Below are positions 51,135 to 59,494 of a stretch of 64,000 nucleotides of DNA, one piece after another. The notes beneath the pieces were generated by a model, which did not search any database, was not told the DNA's origin, and saw only the letters and a program-made list of their open reading frames with translations. The stretch is from DSWT01 sp035373625. Lineage in GTDB: Bacteria > Chloroflexota > Anaerolineae > B4-G1 > SLSP01. The stretch spans positions 186,001 through 250,000 of the forward strand of contig DAOSNS010000002.1 in assembly GCA_035373625.1 (NCBI GenBank), written 5' to 3'. Within the stretch, counting starts at the first letter, position 1. Every line of letters begins with the position of its first letter. Made by a program: the position numbers and the translations under genes.

Positions 51135-51904
51135 TGCGACGGGTAGAGCAAAACGGCCTGGTCTGGTATACTTTTGACGGACCGGGCTTTGATTTTCCCC
51201 ATGCCTGTTTCACACGCCGGGGCGGGGTGAGTGCCGCGCCGTGGGCGGCGTTGAACCTGGGGCATACGGTTGGTGACGACCTCGCTGCCGTCGAGGAAAA
51301 CCATCGCCGTGTTTGTGAGGCTTTCGGCATCACGCGCACGCAAATCGTGAGTCCACATCAAGTGCATGGCTGTAACGTGGTGCGCGTTGGCGTGGAAGAT
51401 GGGGGGTGCGTGATCCCGGCAACCGACGCGCTGATCACCGATGCGCCGGGGGTGGCGCTGCTGCTGCGTTTCGCCGACTGCACGCCGATCCTGTTCTACG
51501 ACCCGGCACAGCGGGCGTTGGGGTTAGCGCATGCCGGCTGGCGTGGCATAGCGGCGGGTGTCGTCCCGGCGACGGTCGCGGCGATGCAGGCCGCTTTTGG
51601 CACGCGCCCGGCCGATGTGTGGGCCGGCATTGGCCCGACCATCGGCCCGCAGCATTACAGCGTTGGCGTGGAAGTGGTGCAGGCGATTCAGGCGGCATTG
51701 CCGGCGGGTGCCGGGGTGGCGGAACAGCGTGATGGACGCTGGTATCTGGATTTGGCGGGCGCCGTGACGGCGCAATTGCGGGCTGTGGGTGTGGTGCAGA
51801 TCGTCAATTCCGGCCTGTGCACGGCTGGTCGGGTGGATGAGTGGTATTCGCATCGCGCCGAAAACGGACGCACGGGACGTTTTGGCGTGCTGGCGATGTT
51901 GTGA
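51134..51904 (+). CDS. pgeF: Peptidoglycan editing factor PgeF (YfiH/DUF152 family)
   Basis: A 256-residue enzyme of the laccase-like YfiH family, shown in other bacteria to remove wrongly incorporated residues from peptidoglycan precursors. Visible marks are FTRRGGVSAAPWAALNLG, PHQVHG with the metal-site His, ALLLRFADCTPILFYDPA with the Cys, and GLAHAGWRGIAAGVV with the second His. ATG 51134 overlaps the stop of the GerW-like gene; the longer upstream frame is rejected. A strong terminator follows. Confidence 0.92.
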   Translation: MRRVEQNGLVWYTFDGPGFDFPHACFTRRGGVSAAPWAALNLGHTVGDDLAAVEENHRRVCEAFGITRTQIVSPHQVHGCNVVRVGVEDGGCVIPATDALITDAPGVALLLRFADCTPILFYDPAQRALGLAHAGWRGIAAGVVPATVAAMQAAFGTRPADVWAGIGPTIGPQHYSVGVEVVQAIQAALPAGAGVAEQRDGRWYLDLAGAVTAQLRAVGVVQIVNSGLCTAGRVDEWYSHRAENGRTGRFGVLAML

Positions 51905-51913
51905 GCGGCACAC

Positions 51914-51956
51914 AAAAGAGCCTGGCGAAGTTCAAACCTCTCGCCAGGCTCTTTTT
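51914..51956. terminator. Bidirectional intrinsic terminator
   Basis: The arms AAAAGAGCCTGGCGA (51914-51928) and TCGCCAGGCTCTTTT (51941-51955) are perfect, with Ts after the right arm and As before the left one. It serves pgeF on the plus strand and the J-domain gene on the minus strand. Confidence 0.88.
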
Positions 51957-51960
51957 TATC

Positions 51961-53601
51961 CTACTCTAATCCCTCAATGCGGAAAGTGAACCCCAAAATT
52001 TCCAGCAACACGGAATCCACGCCCGCGGGGCGGACAAACTGCAGCTCGAATTCCTGATAACCATCGGGGGCGATGTTCCACGGCAGCAGCGGCATAGAGG
52101 CTTGCAGGGAACTGGTGCCGCCGCTGTAGGTCAGGTTGATGTTTGCCAGTGTCACAGCCAGCGGCGATTCTCCATCATTGTAGAGGGTGCCGTTGATGAC
52201 GATGACATTGCGGGTGCCATCGGCGAAGACGCTGGAGAGTTCCACATCGGGCTGCGGCGGGCCGGGCAGCGGGGGGGTGTAGGATAGCGAGAAGCGCGTG
52301 CTGTTGGCCGAGGTCGCATCACTGCGGACGATCCACGTGACAGGCGATGGCATAGTGGGAGGAACCTGGTAGCCGGCGCTGCCCATCGCCGTCTCACCGG
52401 CGTTGAGGATCCGATTCAGAGGACCATACTGGCCCCATGTCGTCGCGGCCTCGTTCAGCGTATACCGTTGTCCATTGCTATCTTCAAGGACCATATCGAA
52501 GAATGTGGCATCGCGCGCGACCCCGCTTTCGTTAGTCACCTGGTATTCGATGATGAAGTAAACCGAATCCGCGGTGTTTTTCTGTACTTTTGACTCCAGC
52601 ACCTCAAACTTTAGCCCGTCCACCTTTTGATTTGGGGTGAAAAGGCTCTCTTCCGGCAGATAACGCGCCTGGACGATCAACCGGTTAGTCTGGCTGCTAT
52701 CCAGCATCATCAACGTCAATCCGGGCTTGTTCTGAGCCAGGGGAGACAAATCATCTGCCGCGATCCGCTGCGTCTGGGGCGCTCCGAAGACCAACATGTT
52801 GCCGTTGTCGAGGGTTAGCGTAATACGGTGCGCACTCGTCAGCCCTGCGAGCAACGATTCCGTCGTTGCCATGTAAGGGACACCGATGACGTAATTGATC
52901 ACCGTCCCGTAAATCCATACCGCAATGCCGCGTTGTTCCAGGGGGATGGGCCACCGTCCCTGTTCCGGCATAACCGCGACTACAGGGTAGACCGTCCCGG
53001 CAATGTCGAGTTGATCGGGATGGGCGATGCCCACCGGCACCCCACTTTCTTGAACGACCACGACATCAGCAGGAATAGTCGGCGCAGAGGTAAAGGCCGT
53101 CAGTTTGTTGACGGTTGATGATTCTGCGCCGCCGGTGGCGCGGTTGCGTTGTAACGCGAGCAATTCCCCCACACCTACCGCCACGATGATGAACACGCCG
53201 AGCACGATCAGCAGGATGGCCCACGTGGGCGGTGTGACCCGTTGCGAGCGCGGGCGCGCCTTGGCCGCTGCGATTGTCGGGGATGGCGCGGCGCCGGTCG
53301 GCGCGACATAAGGCGGAACAGGAACCCCCGTCGGCGTCGGAGGCGGTGGGGGAGTGACGGCGGCCTCTGTACCGCCGCTCATCGCCGTGAAATAATCGTA
53401 AGCCTTGCGCTTGTCCGGATTGGCAAGGATTTCGTAAGCCTCATTGACTTCTTTGAAGCGTTCTGCAGCGTCCGGCGAGGTGTTGATGTCGGGATGGTTG
53501 ACCCGGGCCATGTGCCTGAAAGCCGCGCGAATCTGTTCCGGTGTCGCATTTGGCGGGACGCCGAGGATTGCGTAGTAGTCTTTGATCGTTTTCGATGCCA
53601 T
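51961..53601 (-). CDS. Membrane-anchored J-domain protein with an outer DUF4352-like part
   Basis: A 546-residue protein. Residues about 8-72 are a J domain with the HPD motif at 36-38 (NHPDIN), the signature that stimulates DnaK ATPase. A Pro-rich linker and one membrane helix (WAILLIVLGVFIIVAVGVGELL, near 125-147) follow. The remaining 390 residues lie outside and include VDGLKFEVLESKVQKNTADS and FIIEYQVTNESGVARDAT, reminiscent of DUF4352-type beta sandwiches. The J domain would be on the cytosolic side. The combination is unusual; a role in envelope protein quality is only a guess. Confidence 0.8.
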   Translation of the reverse strand: MASKTIKDYYAILGVPPNATPEQIRAAFRHMARVNHPDINTSPDAAERFKEVNEAYEILANPDKRKAYDYFTAMSGGTEAAVTPPPPPTPTGVPVPPYVAPTGAAPSPTIAAAKARPRSQRVTPPTWAILLIVLGVFIIVAVGVGELLALQRNRATGGAESSTVNKLTAFTSAPTIPADVVVVQESGVPVGIAHPDQLDIAGTVYPVVAVMPEQGRWPIPLEQRGIAVWIYGTVINYVIGVPYMATTESLLAGLTSAHRITLTLDNGNMLVFGAPQTQRIAADDLSPLAQNKPGLTLMMLDSSQTNRLIVQARYLPEESLFTPNQKVDGLKFEVLESKVQKNTADSVYFIIEYQVTNESGVARDATFFDMVLEDSNGQRYTLNEAATTWGQYGPLNRILNAGETAMGSAGYQVPPTMPSPVTWIVRSDATSANSTRFSLSYTPPLPGPPQPDVELSSVFADGTRNVIVINGTLYNDGESPLAVTLANINLTYSGGTSSLQASMPLLPWNIAPDGYQEFELQFVRPAGVDSVLLEILGFTFRIEGLE

Positions 53602-53621
53602 AGGATGTCTCGCTTGTCGCG

Positions 53622-55523
53622 TCAGGGGATGATGACCGGCAGGTTGGGCGGCGCGATGCGCACATTGACCTCCGGCCGGGTGGCTTCCACGAGCCGGTCG
53701 AAACCCAACAACGGGATCAACACCCGCACGGTCCCCACGGTCGGCACGGTGAACGAGAGCTGCCCCTGGTCATCGGTATAGCCGCGCGCCAGCTCGGCTT
53801 TGGTTTCGGGCGATTGCACGCTCACGAAGAAGCCGGGAACCCCTTCGCCGGCGCCGACCTGACCATCTCCGTTGGTATCATAATACACCAACATGCGGAA
53901 GGTGCGGAAGCCGCCGGGGGTAGGTGCTGGTGTAAGGGGTGCGGGGGTGGTGATCAGACGGAAATTTAGTTCTTTGCTTCCCCCTTCACTTGTCGGCGGC
54001 GGCGTGGGCGTGGCGATAGGCGATGCCGGTGTCTGGGGCGTGCTGGTAGGCCGCGGCGTCGGTTGCGGCTGGGGCGTCACATCCGACTTTTCGGGCGCAG
54101 GCGTGACGTTGCTGCCGGGCACGGCCAGCTCGCACTTGAGCGAATAATCGCTGTTCGTCGCGTCGCGGATGTCCATCCGGTCTCCCTGGCCGATGAGGAT
54201 GTAGAGGAAGCCTTCGTAAGTAGCGTAGTAAGAAAGGCGGCTGTTGAAGTTGCCCAGGGCGATGTCATCGTTGGCCATTAAGAAGTACTGCTCTCCCGGC
54301 CCACTGTAGAACACCATACGAGGGTCAACGCCGGGATCGAGATTGCTCGTCTCACACGTCAATTGGAGTCCCGGTTTGACGCGGATTCTGAAGAAATCGT
54401 TGTCTACCTTTGCACCGCCCCAGGGCATGAAGTTGAGATTATACGTCAGCCCTGACGCGATGGTGGTGGCAAGCTCGAAATTGTAGTTGGGTTCATACGC
54501 ATCGAATCCGCCGGGCCAGGTGGGTTTGGGGGTGACGGTTGGCGATTGGGATGTGGGGGTATGGGTCGGCGTTGGCGTGTTCGTGGGCGTCGGCGTCAAC
54601 GTCGGCTGGAGGATGATGACTTCCAGCAGGTAATCCACCAGCGTGTTGGAAGGCGAGGCCGTGGTCACGCTGGACACGCACAGATGATAACGGGTCAAAC
54701 CTGCCTGCAAGGTCAATTCGACCTCGTGGTTGGTCGCGGTGGTGTTGCCCATAATGTAGTAGCCGTTGTTGTCGTAGACCTTGAGCCAGCGGTTGTACCC
54801 ATAGTCGCTCAGGATCAGGCGGTATTGCAAGCCAACGATGGTGTTGATGGCGAAACAGTCCACATCATAAATGCTGGTGACGGCCCCCACAATTTTGCCG
54901 GGGACGTCAAAAGAGTTAGCCGTTCCTACATTGTCGTTGGGTTCGCTCTCGATGGGGATGTTGGGCGGCGGCGGCATCGGTGTCTGGGTGGGCGTGGGCG
55001 TGAGCGTGGGAGTGGGCGTGTTGGTCGGCGTGGGCGTGGGAGTGACCGGCGGATCAACGGCAAGGGTGTAATCCGTTGGCCCGGCTGTAGGGTCGTTGTT
55101 CGGCGCGGTGACACGAATGTAGTAAAGGGTGGTGACTGCCTGAAAGGAGAGGCTCACCGTAGCATGGGCCGGGTCCGTCTGGACGCTTGCCACCCAGGCA
55201 TAGGCATTCGTGTAGACATCAATGCGGCGTTCTTGGGTGCTCTCGCGGGTAATGTTGACAGTATAGACGCGTCCCGAATCGGTAGTGATTCTGAAATAAT
55301 CTTCATCCCCAAGTGGACTGATCGCTCCGGTCATGGTGCCGGGGATGACGAAGATGTTGGCCGTTGAGTAGGAGTCGTTCGGCTCGACCTCGGCGGCGGT
55401 GGGCGCCAGGGGATCCGCATAACCCCACGGTGGGGACGCGGCGAGCAACATCACGGTGATGGCGCATAAGATCACCAACGTCGCCGTTCCGGTTGTCAAG
55501 CGCCTGGCTTTTGCTTTTTTCAT
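53622..55523 (-). CDS. Exported protein with three PPC-like domains and a SdrD-B-like C-terminal domain
   Basis: A 633-residue protein with a signal peptide (residues about 8-35). Three repeats start EVEPNDSYSTANIF, ESEPNDNVGTANSF and DAYEPNYNFELATT, and read like bacterial pre-peptidase C-terminal (PPC) domains. Thr/Pro-rich stalks (TPTPTPTNT type) join them. The end FRMLVYYDTNGDGQVGAGEG followed by a Gly-Tyr-Thr-Asp block resembles a SdrD B-type or carboxypeptidase-regulatory-like domain. There is no protease domain, so it is a binding or structural surface protein. GGGAGG precedes the ATG. Confidence 0.8.
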   Translation of the reverse strand: MKKAKARRLTTGTATLVILCAITVMLLAASPPWGYADPLAPTAAEVEPNDSYSTANIFVIPGTMTGAISPLGDEDYFRITTDSGRVYTVNITRESTQERRIDVYTNAYAWVASVQTDPAHATVSLSFQAVTTLYYIRVTAPNNDPTAGPTDYTLAVDPPVTPTPTPTNTPTPTLTPTPTQTPMPPPPNIPIESEPNDNVGTANSFDVPGKIVGAVTSIYDVDCFAINTIVGLQYRLILSDYGYNRWLKVYDNNGYYIMGNTTATNHEVELTLQAGLTRYHLCVSSVTTASPSNTLVDYLLEVIILQPTLTPTPTNTPTPTHTPTSQSPTVTPKPTWPGGFDAYEPNYNFELATTIASGLTYNLNFMPWGGAKVDNDFFRIRVKPGLQLTCETSNLDPGVDPRMVFYSGPGEQYFLMANDDIALGNFNSRLSYYATYEGFLYILIGQGDRMDIRDATNSDYSLKCELAVPGSNVTPAPEKSDVTPQPQPTPRPTSTPQTPASPIATPTPPPTSEGGSKELNFRLITTPAPLTPAPTPGGFRTFRMLVYYDTNGDGQVGAGEGVPGFFVSVQSPETKAELARGYTDDQGQLSFTVPTVGTVRVLIPLLGFDRLVEATRPEVNVRIAPPNLPVIIP

Positions 55524-55593
55524 CCCTGTTCCTCCCTGGGAAGGTGTTAGTCATTAGTCGTCAGTCGCTGGTTGTTAGTCGTTCAACTGATAA

Positions 55594-57771
55594 TTAAGAA
55601 ATTGGTTCCATCGGGGCCATGCTGGCTAACAGCCGTTTGACCCCGACGCCGTTGGAAAAGAGGACGGTGACCATTTCACTGCGTCCGTCCATTTGACTTT
55701 CTAACACCATGCCTTCACCGTAGTGGGCGTGGCGCACACGCTGCCCCTGACGATACTGCAACTGCGGCGTCGCCGGCACGCTGCGTGCTCGCGCCGTATC
55801 GTTCCAGGTCACACTCCATTGACGCTGTTCGGCCTTCTTTTGTTTCCGGCGTGGATGGTTCAGGACTTCATCCGGCAGATCGCTTAAGAAGCGTGAAGGC
55901 GCCGAAGGCTCGCTACTGCCGTAATGACCCCAGCCACGACGGAAAGCGTAGGTGAGGTAGAGCCGCTTCTCGGCGCGCGTCATGCCTACGTAGAACAGCC
56001 GTCGCTCTTCGGCGACCTGTTGCGGTGAATCCAGCGAGCGGCTATGGGGCAGCAGCCCCTCCTCCAGGCCGGTGAGGAAGACCACCGGATATTCCAGTCC
56101 TTTGGCGCTGTGCAGCGTGAGCAGGGTGACGGCACGGACTTCCTCGCCGAGTTCGTCAATATCGGCAACCAGCGCCACCTCGGTCAAGAAATCGGCCAGC
56201 GTAATGTCCGGCGCCTCGGCAACGACGGCCCGCAACGCCTGTACGTTTTCCCATCGCGACTCGCCTTCCTCGGACCCGTCGCGCAAGTATGCCTCGTAGC
56301 CGGTGTCGGTCAGGATGCGGTCGAGAAGGTGCAACAAGCCGGCCTGTTCGTAGAAGGCGCGCCAGCCGTGGAGCAGCGCTGCGAATCCGTTGAGGGCTTG
56401 ATCGGCCCGACTGCTGAATTGTTTCTCCTGAAGCAGATGCTTCATCCCCTGATAGAGACTGCTGCCACGGGCGTTGGCCGTCGCGGAAATGGTCGCCAGC
56501 GTGCGCGCACCAATGCCACGCGGCGGGGTGTTGATCACGCGCATCAAACTGATGTCGTCATCCGGTGTCTGGACGAGGCGCAGGTAGGCCAGCACGTCCT
56601 TGATCTCTTTGCGCGCATAGAAGCGCGTGGCGCCGATGAGGCGATAGGGAATGCCGTGGCGCACGAAGGTCTCTTCCAGCGCGCGGGATTGTGCGTTGGT
56701 GCGGTACATCACGGCGATGTCACTGTAAGCGTAGCCGGAGCGCGTCAGCGTTTTGATCTCGCGGGCGACGAAATCGGCCTCTTCCTGTTCGTCGTAGGCT
56801 TCGTGCAAGGTGATAGGATCGCCGCCGCGCTTTTGGGTGAAGAGATGCTTGGGCGTGCGGTCGGGGTTGGGGGCGATGACGGCCTGCGCGGCGTCCAGGA
56901 TGGTCTGCGTGGAGCGGTAGTTCTCCTCCAGAAGGTACTGGCGCAGTTCGGGGAAGTCTTGGCGCAACCGTTGGATGTTGCGGTAATCGGCCCCACGCCA
57001 CGAGTAGATGGATTGATCCTCGTCGGCCACGACGTACAGGCTGCGGTGCTCCTGCGCCAACAGTTGCAGGATGATGTACTGCGCCATGTTCGTATCCTGG
57101 AACTCGTCCACCAGCAGATACCGGTAGCGGCGCTGATATTTATCGCGGATGTCCGGGTCGTTGTGCAGCAACTTCGCCGTCTCCATCAACAAGTCGTCGA
57201 AGTCGAGGCCGTCGTTTTTGCGCAGCGTGTCTTGATAGCGCGCATAAGCCCGCGCGACGATTTCGTCGTAGTAGGTCTGCACCGGATAGGCATCCGGCGG
57301 GATGAGTTCGTTCTTCGCGGCGGAGACGGCGCTCAGCAGGGCCTGTGGCCGATAGCGTTTGTCGTCCAGTCCGAGGTCTTTGACCACCTGCTTCATCACA
57401 TTGAGCTGGTCGTCGGTGTCGAAGATCAAATAATTGCCGGAAAGCCCGGCGGCTGCGGCCTCGCGGCGCAGGATACGGGCGCAGGCCGCATGGAAGGTGC
57501 CGAGCGTCATCGTCTGCGCCGCCGCATCACCGAGCATGGTGTCGAGCCGGTGGCGCATCTCGCGGGCGGCCTTGTTGGTGAAGGTGACGGCGAAAACCTG
57601 CCAGGCCGGCACATGCATTTCTGCCAGCATCCAGGCGATACGGTGGGTGAGCACACGCGTTTTGCCGGATCCGGGTCCGGCAAGCACTAACACCGGTCCG
57701 TTGGGCGTGGTGATAGCGGCGCGTTGCTGGGCGTTCAGTGTTTGCAAAAGTGGATGGTTTTGTTCGTTCAT
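55594..57771 (-). CDS. pcrA: ATP-dependent DNA helicase PcrA/UvrD
   Basis: A 725-residue superfamily 1 helicase that unwinds DNA 3' to 5' in repair and replication. Marks in order are LNAQQRAAITTPNGPVLVLA, Walker A GPGSGKTRVLTHR, LLVDEFQDTN (Walker B), ADEDQSIYSWRGAD (motif III), LLEENYRSTQTI (motif IV), VTLLTLHSAKGLEYPVVFLT (motif V) and EERRLFYVGMTRAEKRLY (motif VI). A C-terminal tail with a basic patch and a Tudor-like end (GVGVKRLLASMAPM) agrees with PcrA/UvrD. Length is typical. Confidence 0.96.
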   Translation of the reverse strand: MNEQNHPLLQTLNAQQRAAITTPNGPVLVLAGPGSGKTRVLTHRIAWMLAEMHVPAWQVFAVTFTNKAAREMRHRLDTMLGDAAAQTMTLGTFHAACARILRREAAAAGLSGNYLIFDTDDQLNVMKQVVKDLGLDDKRYRPQALLSAVSAAKNELIPPDAYPVQTYYDEIVARAYARYQDTLRKNDGLDFDDLLMETAKLLHNDPDIRDKYQRRYRYLLVDEFQDTNMAQYIILQLLAQEHRSLYVVADEDQSIYSWRGADYRNIQRLRQDFPELRQYLLEENYRSTQTILDAAQAVIAPNPDRTPKHLFTQKRGGDPITLHEAYDEQEEADFVAREIKTLTRSGYAYSDIAVMYRTNAQSRALEETFVRHGIPYRLIGATRFYARKEIKDVLAYLRLVQTPDDDISLMRVINTPPRGIGARTLATISATANARGSSLYQGMKHLLQEKQFSSRADQALNGFAALLHGWRAFYEQAGLLHLLDRILTDTGYEAYLRDGSEEGESRWENVQALRAVVAEAPDITLADFLTEVALVADIDELGEEVRAVTLLTLHSAKGLEYPVVFLTGLEEGLLPHSRSLDSPQQVAEERRLFYVGMTRAEKRLYLTYAFRRGWGHYGSSEPSAPSRFLSDLPDEVLNHPRRKQKKAEQRQWSVTWNDTARARSVPATPQLQYRQGQRVRHAHYGEGMVLESQMDGRSEMVTVLFSNGVGVKRLLASMAPMEPIS

Positions 57772-57810
57772 CGGTCACTATTGTAACACGGAGAGACGCT
57801 GAAGCAAATG

Positions 57811-57840
57811 AAAAAGCGCACATCCGACCCGGATGTGCGG
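57811..57840 (-). terminator. Intrinsic terminator after the SPFH operon
   Basis: On the minus strand the arms CGCACATCCG (57839-57830) and CGGATGTGCG (57826-57817) form a perfect stem with a 3-base loop, followed by CTTTTT (57816-57811). It lies after the stop of the gene at 57866. Confidence 0.8.
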
Positions 57841-57865
57841 ATGAGCGGTGTATATCCCCGTGGAC

Positions 57866-59473
57866 CTATCTTAATTCCTTCTTGATCCTTTCAAAGCGCA
57901 TCAGGCTGTCTTCGGGAATGAAGACTTTTTGCGCTGCGGCGGTGCGCTCGATCATGTCAATGAAGCCGAGCAGTACGTAATCCATCGAAATCTGATCGAG
58001 CCGGCGCTCTTCGGTCATCGTCGTCAGCGTACCGATCAGCCTGTCCAGCATCTCTTGACGGACTTGATTCACGGCACGTTCGCGCATCTTCAATTCCTGG
58101 ATGCGTTCATCGGACTCGATCTTTTGGACTTCGATGTCGCGCCGCGTTCGCCAGGTCTTGGCCCATTCTTCGAGCACCTGGCCCTGGAACTCGATGTCGT
58201 GGAGCGTGACATCCATAATTTCGACGCCGAAATCCCTGGTAGATGCCGTGAGAGCATCCAGGAGCGCCTGACGGATTTGCCGGCGCACATTAACATCGAG
58301 CAGCTCATCGAGTTTGTACTGGGCGAGAATTTTGGTGCGCATGGTCCCTTCGGTAGCGCCCAAGACCACCCGCTTGTCCCAGCTCATCAGACGATCCGGT
58401 TCTGTGCGCCACGCCTCGCGGATCCACTTGCAGGCGGCGGCCTTGAGGATGTGCTCATCGTCGTTGACGACTTTATATTTGGTGGCGACTTCGTAAGTGA
58501 TGGGGATGCCATCCTGGGTAATCGCATTCACTTTGAACGACCAGCGTTGCGGGCGCAGATCAATGATGTCCCAGATCTTCTCAAAAGGCGTCAGGCGCGG
58601 GAAGCCCGGCCCGCGAAGGATGCGGGCGAGTTTCCCACCTTTCTCGGTAATCACGGCGCTATCCAGGCGGATGACAAGGCCGGCCGGCCCGCCGATTTTC
58701 TTGACGGGGTCTTTTCCCAGGATGATCTTTCCCCCCTGAATAATCAGGAAAGGCGAAAAGCCGGGGCGTCCGAAGATGCGATGCCAGAGAAACCGCCGAC
58801 CTTCCTCCAGGCTGTTAAGCCGGTACAGGGCAGTGATGAAGGCGGCGCAAAGCAACAGCGCCGTCAGGAAGCTCCCTGCTCCGGGGAGCATGCCGCCGAA
58901 GACACTGACAATGAACGTCTGAATGTATATTGGGAATTTGTCTACAGGGTTTTTGACTTCTTGAATGGTGGCGACGGTCGCCGTACTGCCGTCGAAGTTT
59001 TGTACCTTCGTCACCCGGATGGTGAGGGAGCATGTGGCGGTCTGGGCAACCGGTGCATCGTTGTTGGAGAAGATAACGGTGACATCGTGATACCCTTCGG
59101 GAGCCGTGTCCAGGACATTCAGGCGCGCTCTAAACTGCCCACCCACCGTCGTCGCCGGAACGATGTCGCTGAGGGAAAAATAGTTTTTATCTTCTGTCTC
59201 CACGTTGGCGGTGGAAAGCGCCGCCGCTTCGAGGGTCTCGCTGGCCCGCTTGTGCGTCAATGCCGCATTGACGACGATGCCGTCGCTGTCGGTGGCGGTC
59301 ACCAGACGGTCGCCGCTGAGGCTCTCCGGGCAGTGGGGGACAATCGGCCAATTGTAGAACCAGGTATTAAGGGAGACGGCCGCCAGGCTCATTAGGAAAA
59401 GCAGCATGCCCACAACGAGAAGGGTGATGAAGACCCGAGTGTAATACTGTCTTGCTCTTCTGAAGTTGAACAT
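57866..59473 (-). CDS. SPFH/Band-7 domain membrane protein (535 aa)
   Basis: A 535-residue protein. A first helix (VFITLLVVGMLLFLMSLAAV) near residues 14-33 and a second membrane stretch near 205-235 (FIVSVFGGMLPGAGSFLTAL) bracket a beta-rich outer domain of about 165 residues. The SPFH domain follows around residues 255-470: VVLGATEGTMRTKILAQYKL, DFGVEIMDVTLHDIEF and QVLEEWAKTWRTRRDIEVQK. The C-terminal part is a coiled coil. SPFH proteins form large membrane-bound oligomers. The partner gene upstream is 21 bases away, so the two are cotranscribed. The outer domain between two helices is unusual for the family. Confidence 0.8.
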   Translation of the reverse strand: MFNFRRARQYYTRVFITLLVVGMLLFLMSLAAVSLNTWFYNWPIVPHCPESLSGDRLVTATDSDGIVVNAALTHKRASETLEAAALSTANVETEDKNYFSLSDIVPATTVGGQFRARLNVLDTAPEGYHDVTVIFSNNDAPVAQTATCSLTIRVTKVQNFDGSTATVATIQEVKNPVDKFPIYIQTFIVSVFGGMLPGAGSFLTALLLCAAFITALYRLNSLEEGRRFLWHRIFGRPGFSPFLIIQGGKIILGKDPVKKIGGPAGLVIRLDSAVITEKGGKLARILRGPGFPRLTPFEKIWDIIDLRPQRWSFKVNAITQDGIPITYEVATKYKVVNDDEHILKAAACKWIREAWRTEPDRLMSWDKRVVLGATEGTMRTKILAQYKLDELLDVNVRRQIRQALLDALTASTRDFGVEIMDVTLHDIEFQGQVLEEWAKTWRTRRDIEVQKIESDERIQELKMRERAVNQVRQEMLDRLIGTLTTMTEERRLDQISMDYVLLGFIDMIERTAAAQKVFIPEDSLMRFERIKKELR

Positions 59474-59494
59474 TTTTCCCTCCTCAAGGGGGAA

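Noticed and set aside
56044..57690. Long open frame on the plus strand opposite pcrA
   Set aside because: It runs antisense to a clear helicase gene, has no family marks and its composition mirrors the codons of pcrA. It is a shadow frame typical of GC-rich genes.
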